The position numbers and the translations under genes are program-made. From NCBI GenBank assembly GCA_045402695.1, contig JAWPNA010000456.1:1-13355 (forward strand): a stretch of 13,355 nucleotides of DNA, given 5' to 3'. Positions within the stretch are counted from its first letter, which is position 1; each line of letters opens with the position of its first letter. Source of the stretch: JAWPNA01 sp045402695. Its GTDB lineage: Bacteria > Acidobacteriota > Polarisedimenticolia > JACPZX01 > DASXTC01. This document shows, in pieces, positions 7,651 to 13,355 of this stretch. The notes under the pieces are model-generated. The model was not told the DNA's origin and did no database searches. It saw only the letters and a list, made by a program, of their open reading frames with translations.

Positions 7651-8559
7651 ATGCCCGACTTCACTTTCCGCCTCAATCCCGCCGCCGTCGATCTGCCCGG
7701 CTGCTCCGCCGTGCTCAATGGAGTGGAGCGATCCTACAGAGTGGACGGCTATCGCACCACGCTCTCGGTCAAATGGGTGGTGACCGGCTCGGCCCTCTAT
7801 CGCACTCCCCAGGGCAGGCATCTGGTCACGCCCGACTCCTTCCTGGTGCTGAACCACGGCCAGCTCTACGCGATGGAGTTCGAGGGCCGGCAGCACACCG
7901 AAACCCTCTGCCCGTTCTTCCAGGAGGGCTTCCTGGGGCGAGTCGCCGATGCACGGCGGCGATCCACCGCTGAGCAGCTCGACGACATCGAGGCCCGCGC
8001 CCCTGACATCAGGTTCGTCGAGCGGCTCTATCCCCTGACGGGCCCACTCGCCCGGACGCTGGCCCACATCCACAAGGGCATTCACTCGGGGGACGCCTCC
8101 GGCCACTGGCTCGAGGATCGTTTCGTTACCTTGGCCGCCGCACTGCTGGACCTGGGCGGCAGCGTGCGTCGCGAGATCGAGACCTTCCCCGGCCTGCGCC
8201 CCGCCACGCGCGAGGAGCTGTACCGCCGCCTCCACCGCGGGCGGGACTTCCTCGACTCCTCCTATGCGCGCCCCATCAACGTGGCGATGGCGGCTGACGC
8301 CGCCAACATGTCTCTCTATCACTTCCATCACATGTTCCAGCGCGCCTTCCGCCAGACTCCCAACCGGTTCCTGCAGCAGCGCAGGCTCGAGGCCGCGCGT
8401 CGGCTTCTGCTGGCCACCGACTCGGATGTCACCTCCATCTGTCTCGACGTGGGATTTCAGAGCCTGGGCTCATTCAGTTCGCTGTTCCGCAGACGCTACG
8501 GATTTTCACCTCGCGACTTCCGTATGGCCGCCGGAGGTGTGGTGAAAACAGACCTCTGA
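7651..8559 (+). CDS. AraC-family transcriptional regulator (302 aa)
   Basis: AraC-family activators bind DNA with a C-terminal pair of helix-turn-helix motifs and sense a ligand or partner through the N-terminal domain. The C-terminal region shows both: about residues 209-230 (INVAMAADAANMSLYHFHHMF) and about 258-280 (SDVTSICLDVGFQSLGSFSSLF), ending in the family signature RRRYGFSPRDFR (280-291). The N-terminal 100 residues (KWVVTGSALYRTPQGRHLVTPDSFLVLNHGQ) have the alternating pattern of a cupin-like sensor. I chose ATG 7651, which has GGAG five bases upstream; an in-frame GTG at 7600 would add 17 residues with no typical family sequence. The gene lies 96 bp downstream of the tricorn-like gene in the same direction, but nothing in the sequence shows what it controls. 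Confidence 0.92.
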   Translation: MPDFTFRLNPAAVDLPGCSAVLNGVERSYRVDGYRTTLSVKWVVTGSALYRTPQGRHLVTPDSFLVLNHGQLYAMEFEGRQHTETLCPFFQEGFLGRVADARRRSTAEQLDDIEARAPDIRFVERLYPLTGPLARTLAHIHKGIHSGDASGHWLEDRFVTLAAALLDLGGSVRREIETFPGLRPATREELYRRLHRGRDFLDSSYARPINVAMAADAANMSLYHFHHMFQRAFRQTPNRFLQQRRLEAARRLLLATDSDVTSICLDVGFQSLGSFSSLFRRRYGFSPRDFRMAAGGVVKTDL

Positions 8560-8652
8560 CCCACCCGGCGGGGGGACGCGGGTGCTTCACCTAGATTGCT
8601 CCGAGCCTGCCTCACTTCCCGTCGCCGACCGGCGACCCACCAGGGCGCTGCC

Positions 8653-8681
8653 TTGACAGCCGCCCACTCCCGTCTTATTCA
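8653..8681 (+). promoter_or_regulatory. Candidate sigma-70-like promoter upstream of hsp20
   Basis: A perfect TTGACA (8653-8658) is followed after 17 bases by TATTCA (8676-8681), a weak match to TATAAT. It would give a leader of about 60 nt before the hsp20 start at 8748. No CIRCE repeat or clear heat-shock sigma-32 (CTTGAAA/CCCCAT) promoter is visible here. Confidence 0.4.
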
Positions 8682-8747
8682 ACTTGCTGTCGAGCATCAC
8701 TCGTGACAAACAGATCGAAACCAAGGAGTGTTTCAAGAGGAGATATC

Positions 8748-9158
8748 ATGACGGTCGTGAGATGGGATCCCTTCAGGGACTTGATGAACAGGCAGCGACT
8801 AACGTCCGGGATCGACGATGCCTACGGCACGTGGGCCCCCGTTGTCGACATCTTCGAGATGGGGGGCGACCTTGTCATCCGTGCTGAGGTTGCAGGACTG
8901 GAAATGGACGACGTCGACATCAGTGTAGAGAACAACACGTTGACGCTCCGCGGAGAGCGCAAGCGTGAGGCGGAGCTCGATGAGAAGGATGCCTACCGTC
9001 TCGAACGCTCGTTCGGCATCTTCACACGCAGCTTCATCCTGCCGAAGACCGTGGATTCCGCCCGCATCAGCGCCTCCTACAAGAACGGCGTGCTGGAGAT
9101 GAGGCTTCCGAAGGTCGAGCAGGTTAAACCGCGGAAGATCGAGATCAAGGCCGCGTAG
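8748..9158 (+). CDS. Small heat shock protein, Hsp20/alpha-crystallin family
   Basis: Small heat shock proteins form oligomers that hold unfolding proteins without using ATP until DnaK or GroEL can refold them. The start is ATG 8748, with AAGAGGAG just upstream (five-base gap). An in-frame start at 8703 would add 15 residues but lacks the conserved beginning; MTVVRWDPFRDL is the usual Hsp20 N-terminus. The 136-aa protein contains the alpha-crystallin domain at about residues 30-122 (WAPVVDIFEMGGDLVIRAEV, NTLTLRGERK, RSFGIFTRSFILP) and the hallmark SYKNGVLEMRLPK (110-122). The C-terminal tail holds I-E-I (131-133), the I-x-I/V motif that docks onto neighbouring subunits. Length and motifs are complete. 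Its location about 2.5 kb from groES-groEL fits a protein-folding stress region. A strong hairpin follows the stop codon. Confidence 0.95.
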   Translation: MTVVRWDPFRDLMNRQRLTSGIDDAYGTWAPVVDIFEMGGDLVIRAEVAGLEMDDVDISVENNTLTLRGERKREAELDEKDAYRLERSFGIFTRSFILPKTVDSARISASYKNGVLEMRLPKVEQVKPRKIEIKAA

Positions 9159-9181
9159 TCCCCTGATTCGGTGTTATGGCA

Positions 9182-9211
9182 CCCCGGGCCTGATCGGACA
9201 CAGGTCCGGGG
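9182..9211 (+). terminator. Strong hairpin after hsp20
   Basis: Arms 9182-9192 (CCCCGGGCCTG) and 9201-9211 (CAGGTCCGGGG) pair over 11 bp with one G-T wobble around an 8-base loop. The hairpin begins 24 bases after the hsp20 stop. It has no downstream T-run, so it is either a weak or Rho-assisted terminator or an mRNA-stabilising structure. Confidence 0.55.
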
Positions 9212-9284
9212 CGCGCGTGCGGCTGGTGATTACTTTCTGTGTCCTTTCGGCAAAACGCGTAAATGCCGGACTGTTTTTGGCGCG

Positions 9285-9306
9285 GCGGCGCCCATCAGGG
9301 CGCCGC
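9285..9306. other. GC-rich hairpin between convergent hsp20 and regulator genes
   Basis: A perfect 9-bp inverted repeat GCGGCGCCC (9285-9293) and GGGCGCCGC (9298-9306) surrounds the loop ATCA. A short T-run lies on the plus strand before it (TTTTT, 9274-9278), which is on the wrong side for a terminator in either direction. With the 9182-9211 hairpin it fills the 265-bp gap between hsp20 and the convergent gene, where I see no other gene. Confidence 0.4.
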
Positions 9307-9423
9307 GCGGCGTTGGAACAGCGAGGCGCGGTCAAGATCCTCTGATCCCGTTCGCAGAGGAAGGCTTCGCACAGTTCGGTCAAAGGGTCGACCAGCACTC
9401 CTCCGGGACTGGAGGCAGAACAC

Positions 9424-10308
9424 TCAACCCCCTCGCGTCCGCTCCCTTCTCGCCGGTCCGCGGAAATGAAGTGGGTCTCTGAGGTTCTGTAATTCCCGAT
9501 AATAATACAGTGGGGTCGGCCGTTTTCCCCTGAACCTCAGCTTCTTCAGGAACTCGATTTCCTCCTCTGCAACGTCACCGCTCAGGGAAGGGTCAAGAAG
9601 GAATTCCTTGAGCCCCGGCTCTTCCTCGACGGGTTGGTCAATCTCCCTTTCAACAAACTCGAATCTCTTGGAGTAGCCTGGGGCTAACCTCCGGTTCAAC
9701 ACGATTTCCATACCAAAGCTGGCGAGGTCAATATCCCAGGATTCGATCAGCGGCTCCAGGAAGGAAACACAGTTCTCAACTGACACGCTGAAGACGTCCG
9801 TGTCCAGAAACTCGAGGACGATGACTCGCATTCGCTCATAGCTTCGGTCACTGAGCCGAGCCACCAAGCGGAGCCAGTTTTCACTCTCTAATTCCTCTTT
9901 GGCAACTCTTTTGACCACGTCCAAGATCTTTTGTGTAATGAGGCGTTCGAGTTCGCCGAGGGGGTCTTTCTCAAAAATGGTGCGCATTTCTTGTTCTTTG
10001 GCAGGTGCGCACTTGCGAAGAATCAACTCTCGAACTTCTTTGAGCAGGGGCGTGGGTGGATCACCCAAGCTCCTCTTCAATTCGTCCTTGCGCTGGAGAT
10101 CAGCGAGCTTCGAGAGCGTACCGGTAGGGAGCTTCAGGAATGTTGCCATTTTGTCATAAATGTCCGTTCGGCCAGGCGCAGGGGGCGATTTCTTCCGAGT
10201 CAACAACTGGGAAATGTAGGACTCGGTAACTTCGGCGGCGGCCGCCAGAGCCTTTTGCTCTAGCCCCAATTCTGCAAGCCGTTGTCGGATCACCAAACAA
10301 ACGTCCAT
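9424..10308 (-). CDS. XRE-type helix-turn-helix regulator with unrecognised C-terminal domain (294 aa)
   Basis: The N-terminal 62 residues form a Cro/C1-type helix-turn-helix (IRQRLAELGLEQKALAAAAE, then VTESYISQLLTRKKSPP, then a MATFLKLP end), so the protein probably binds DNA as a repressor or activator. ATG 10308 has GGGAGGTGGGA directly upstream; the frame stays open to 10512, but that extension has no ribosome site and does not look like protein of this family. The remaining 230 residues are mostly helical and charged (KDELKRSL, ERLITQKILDVVKRVAKEELE, acidic VEEEPGLKEF, DVAEEEIEFLKKL) and match no domain I recognise; they may sense a signal or mediate oligomerisation. It is convergent with hsp20 and divergent from the ABM-like gene. 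The shared upstream region carries a perfect palindrome, a likely operator for this protein. GC content is lower than in the neighbours, suggesting acquisition. Confidence 0.85.
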   Translation of the reverse strand: MDVCLVIRQRLAELGLEQKALAAAAEVTESYISQLLTRKKSPPAPGRTDIYDKMATFLKLPTGTLSKLADLQRKDELKRSLGDPPTPLLKEVRELILRKCAPAKEQEMRTIFEKDPLGELERLITQKILDVVKRVAKEELESENWLRLVARLSDRSYERMRVIVLEFLDTDVFSVSVENCVSFLEPLIESWDIDLASFGMEIVLNRRLAPGYSKRFEFVEREIDQPVEEEPGLKEFLLDPSLSGDVAEEEIEFLKKLRFRGKRPTPLYYYRELQNLRDPLHFRGPARRERTRGG

Positions 10309-10557
10309 TCCCACCTCCCGCCTCGTCACCAGCCGGACCAACTCCGACTTCACATCCCCATCCCTCGTGGTCCCAGGACCCAGCAGTTTCCGGATGAGCC
10401 CGTGGGTCTTCTCAGGCGGTAGAACTCGCCCCTTGGGGTGTGGTCTCCCTTCTTGGATCAACCCGAGATTACCTCGGGTCGGGCCGCATCCCCTCCAAGT
10501 GGGCCCCTCCATGGGATTAACTGAACTGGATTAAGCCTAGAGAATAGTTACAGAATC
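10309..10557 (-). other. Long leader of the XRE-type regulator with hairpins
   Basis: About 250 bases separate the regulator's start codon from the palindrome. No separate gene is visible. The region holds a perfect 7-bp hairpin, ACCCGAG (10461-10467) and CTCGGGT (10473-10479) with a 5-base loop, and a small inverted repeat GGTCC-CA-GGACC (10369-10380). If the regulator is transcribed from the divergent promoter region, its mRNA would have an unusually long untranslated leader, with room for RNA-level control. Confidence 0.35.
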
Positions 10558-10575
10558 CACTTGACAGGTCAAGTG
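10558..10575. promoter_or_regulatory. Perfect 18-bp palindrome, candidate operator
   Basis: The sequence CACTTGAC-AG-GTCAAGTG is a perfect inverted repeat of two 8-base arms with a 2-base centre, the size and form expected for a dimeric XRE-type regulator. It sits between the divergent regulator and ABM-like genes and overlaps the TTGACA -35 box reading rightward. Its own symmetry supplies a TTGACC reading leftward. Occupancy would block the rightward promoter and could affect the leftward one. Confidence 0.6.
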
Positions 10576-10589
10576 AAATAAACTAGATT
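10561..10589 (+). promoter_or_regulatory. Candidate sigma-70-like promoter for the ABM-like gene
   Basis: Perfect TTGACA (10561-10566), a 17-base spacer, then TAGATT (10584-10589), four of six matches to TATAAT. The local sequence is AT-rich (42% GC in 10561-10620 by my count). Transcription would start near 10596, about 100 bases before the ABM-like start codon. The -35 box is inside the palindrome. Confidence 0.5.
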
Positions 10590-10695
10590 GGTGAACGGAT
10601 CGGTGGAGGCTTCAGAATTACTGAACTGAAATAGGTTATCTGAAATTGCCCCCCTTGGCCACGACAACCAAGCACGACAACCTAAGGAGATCGAC

Positions 10696-11016
10696 ATGTT
10701 TGCACGAAGAGTTTCGATGCATCTGAAACCCAATTGCGTCCCGGAGTTCACCCAGAAGCTGGAGAAGGAAATCATTCCCCTCCTTCGAAAGCAGAACGGA
10801 TTCCAGGACGAAATCACGTTCACTACCACGGGCGGCAAGGAAGCGTTCGGCATCAGTCTGTGGGACCGGACAGAGAACGCGGAAGCTTACAACCGCGGAA
10901 CCTATCCAGAAGTCGTGAAGATGCTGTCGAGGTTCGTTGAGGGAACTCCTCAGGTGGAGAGCTATGAGGTTTCCAACTCGACCTTCCACAAGATCGCCGC
11001 TGCAGTAACTGTCTAG
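10696..11016 (+). CDS. Small ABM-like (dimeric alpha/beta-barrel) protein, 106 aa
   Basis: AAGGAG seven bases upstream fixes the start. The protein has the size and pattern of the antibiotic biosynthesis monooxygenase (ABM)/dimeric alpha-beta barrel fold: a first strand (FARRVSMHLK), an amphipathic helix (CVPEFTQKLEKEIIPLLRKQ), then NGFQDEITFTT, GISLWDRTENAEAY and a last strand VESYEVSN. The W-D-R-T-E-x-A-E-A-Y segment is typical of this fold. Members include cofactor-free monooxygenases, haem-degrading enzymes and proteins of unknown role, so the chemistry cannot be told; no haem-binding signature is evident. No signal peptide is visible, so it is cytoplasmic. It is divergent from the XRE-type regulator across a palindromic operator candidate and is probably that regulator's closest target. 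Confidence 0.82.
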   Translation: MFARRVSMHLKPNCVPEFTQKLEKEIIPLLRKQNGFQDEITFTTTGGKEAFGISLWDRTENAEAYNRGTYPEVVKMLSRFVEGTPQVESYEVSNSTFHKIAAAVTV

Positions 11017-11059
11017 AGCCGGCTCCGACCGGACAGTATCGAGGCTAGCTTCTTTCGTT

Positions 11060-11104
11060 CTGAGGGGGCGGATCAGTCCGCTCCCTCAGTCGTTCCGGCG
11101 AACG
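11060..11104 (+). terminator. Two tandem hairpins after the ABM-like gene
   Basis: The first has arms 11060-11072 (CTGAGGGGGCGGA) and 11077-11089 (TCCGCTCCCTCAG), 13 bp with one G-T wobble and a 4-base loop. The second, CGTTC-CGGC-GAACG (11091-11104), follows after one base. The first is strong enough to act as a terminator, but there is no T-run. They lie 43 bases past the ABM-like stop and 50 bases before the next gene, so they may separate two transcripts or attenuate read-through. Confidence 0.5.
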
Positions 11105-11153
11105 AGAAACTGCTCGGAAGAAGATCAATTCAGTTACGTCATGGGAGAAGGCC

Positions 11154-11633
11154 ATGAAGCATACGACGATTGTCCCGAGGACTCTCCTGTGCGGTTTGCT
11201 GATCTCGGCTGGTGCCTTCGCTACCGCTTACACCGCGCAGACGCAGGACAAGGAGCGGAACGGAGGAACGATGGACTGCGAGATGAGGTTTGATCTCAAG
11301 GGTAAGTCAGCCTTCTACGAGACCGCGGAGGGTGAAGGAATCATCAGGTGCGACAACGGCCAGATGGCGAAGCTCGGCATCAGGGCCACGGGCGGCGGCG
11401 TCATGTTTGGGGATTCCGAGGTTGTCGACGGCACCGGAAGGTTCTCCGCGGCGCGGACCATCGACGAGCTATTCGGATCGTATGTCCAATCTGAGGTGCA
11501 TGCTGGCGCAGGCAAGTCCGCTGCCGTACAGGTGCTGACAAAGGGGCGAATCTCGCTGGTGCTTGCCGGGACAGGTCGTGGCGCGGACTTTGGGTTCGCC
11601 TTTGAAAAGCTCACCATCGAGCGTGCGAACTGA
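11154..11633 (+). CDS. Exported protein of unknown function (159 aa), upstream of groES
   Basis: The start ATG 11154 has GGGAGAAGG just upstream. The first 28 residues are a Sec-type signal peptide (MKHTTIVPRTLLCGLLISAGAFATAYTA), so the protein is periplasmic or secreted. The mature part has two cysteines, Cys42 (MDCEMRF) and Cys66 (IIRCDNGQ), which could form a disulfide. It is rich in glycine and short beta-like segments: KGKSAFYETAEGEGIIRC, GGGVMFGDSEVVDGTGRFSA, VLTKGRISLVLAGTGRGADFGFAF. Overall this resembles glycine-rich beta-fold envelope proteins, with a faint likeness to the Ysc84/SYLF style that I would not rely on. It ends 50 bp before groES with no terminator between, so it may be co-transcribed with the chaperonin genes. 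Function unknown. Confidence 0.85.
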   Translation: MKHTTIVPRTLLCGLLISAGAFATAYTAQTQDKERNGGTMDCEMRFDLKGKSAFYETAEGEGIIRCDNGQMAKLGIRATGGGVMFGDSEVVDGTGRFSAARTIDELFGSYVQSEVHAGAGKSAAVQVLTKGRISLVLAGTGRGADFGFAFEKLTIERAN

Positions 11634-11683
11634 GCCGCGTTCTTCCGCCACTTACGAATCAGAAACTTATTCAAGGAGGCGAA

Positions 11684-11977
11684 ATGAAAATGAAGGTGAA
11701 GCCCCTGCTCGATCGGGTATTGATCAAGCGCGTGGAAGCTGATGAGAAAGTGAAGGGCGGCATCATCATCCCCGACACAGCCAAGGAGAAGCCTATGGAG
11801 GGGAAGGTCATTGCCGTTGGTGCCGGCCGCCTCGACGACGCCGGCAAGAGGATCCCGATGGAGGTGAAGGCCGGCGATCGGATCCTGTGCGGCAAGTACG
11901 CCGGCACCGAGATCAAGATCGACGATGAGGAGCACATCATCCTGAAGGAAGACGAGATCCTCGGGATCATCCAGTAG
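11684..11977 (+). CDS. groES: Co-chaperonin GroES (Hsp10)
   Basis: GroES forms the seven-subunit lid that closes the GroEL folding chamber in the cytoplasm. The 97-aa protein is full length and shows the mobile loop that contacts GroEL (KGGIIIPDTAKEKP, about residues 24-37), the N-terminal KPLLDRVLIKR strand and the conserved C-terminal EHIILKEDEILGII. AAGGAGG (11673-11679) lies four bases before ATG 11684 and ten before an in-frame ATG at 11690. Either could be used, and the second would give the more usual MKVKPL start. No CIRCE repeat (TTAGCACTC-N9-GAGTGCTAA) is present in the 50 bases upstream or in the 137-bp gap before the exported-protein gene, so HrcA control is not evident. groEL follows 60 bp downstream, as in most bacterial groESL operons. 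Confidence 0.97.
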   Translation: MKMKVKPLLDRVLIKRVEADEKVKGGIIIPDTAKEKPMEGKVIAVGAGRLDDAGKRIPMEVKAGDRILCGKYAGTEIKIDDEEHIILKEDEILGIIQ

Positions 11978-12005
11978 GATAGACGACAAGAAAACGGCAG
12001 ACCCA

Positions 12006-12018
12006 CTGTGTACCACAG
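12006..12018 (+). other. Small hairpin between groES and groEL
   Basis: CTGTG-TAC-CACAG forms a 5-bp stem with a 3-base loop, ending two bases before the groEL ribosome binding site (AAGGAGG, 12021-12027). It may mark an mRNA processing site or tune groEL translation, but it is short enough to be chance. Confidence 0.25.
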
Positions 12019-12037
12019 CCAAGGAGGTTTTACTCAG

Positions 12038-13355
<1,318 letters not shown>

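Noticed and set aside
8684..8747. ROSE or fourU RNA thermometer before hsp20
   Set aside because: A TTGCT motif is present at 8684-8688 but about 50 bases from the ribosome site, and I could not pair the AAGAGGAG region convincingly with upstream sequence.
9285..9306. Intrinsic terminator
   Set aside because: The hairpin is good but the T-run is upstream on the plus strand, and the minus strand has an A-run after it, so neither direction fits.
9391..9420. Possible CIRCE-like element (AGCACTC followed by GGAGGC)
   Set aside because: Only the left half resembles CIRCE; the right half does not match GAGTGCTAA, and the site lies at the 3' ends of convergent genes.
10309..10512. N-terminal extension of the XRE-type regulator
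   Set aside because: The extension has no ribosome site and lacks recognisable sequence, while ATG 10308 has a strong one directly upstream and begins at the helix-turn-helix.

Overview
The window is GC-rich bacterial chromosomal DNA with dense genes and strong AAGGAGG-type ribosome binding sites on both strands. The mix of a tricorn-type protease with a signal peptide, a BON-domain lipoprotein, an RND pump and a groES-groEL pair points to a Gram-negative bacterium. Acidobacteriota or a similar deep-branching, mostly uncultured group is my guess; this is an inference from gene content, not a demonstrated placement.

Layout. (1) Positions 1-1799 (+): the 3' part of an RND-family efflux permease whose 5' end lies outside the window. 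(2) Positions 1824-3109 (-): a likely two-gene unit, a small exported protein followed by a 261-aa protein with an HEALE (HExxE) motif. (3) Positions 3360-3950 (+): a lipoprotein with two BON domains, divergent from unit 2, followed by a long hairpin. (4) Positions 4189-7554 (+): an exported 1121-aa tricorn-like protease (beta-propellers, PDZ, S41-type catalytic domain). (5) Positions 7651-8559 (+): an AraC-family regulator. (6) Positions 8748-13355: a stress and chaperone region holding hsp20 (+), a convergent XRE-type regulator (-), then a divergent run of genes on the + strand: an ABM-like small protein, an exported protein of unknown function, groES, and groEL (cut by the window's right end).

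The most interesting part is 8650-12040. The intergenic region between the XRE-type regulator and the ABM-like gene carries a perfect 8+2+8 palindrome (10558-10575) that overlaps the -35 box of a good sigma-70-like promoter reading towards the ABM-like gene and groESL. No CIRCE element is visible before groES. One reading is a locally encoded regulator controlling a chaperone-linked gene cluster. Two hairpins between the ABM-like gene and the next gene argue that groESL may be separately transcribed, so the link is a hypothesis. The regulator and its promoter region have lower GC than their surroundings, which suggests insertion into a conserved chaperone neighbourhood.

No tRNA, rRNA, CRISPR array, transposase or insertion sequence was seen.
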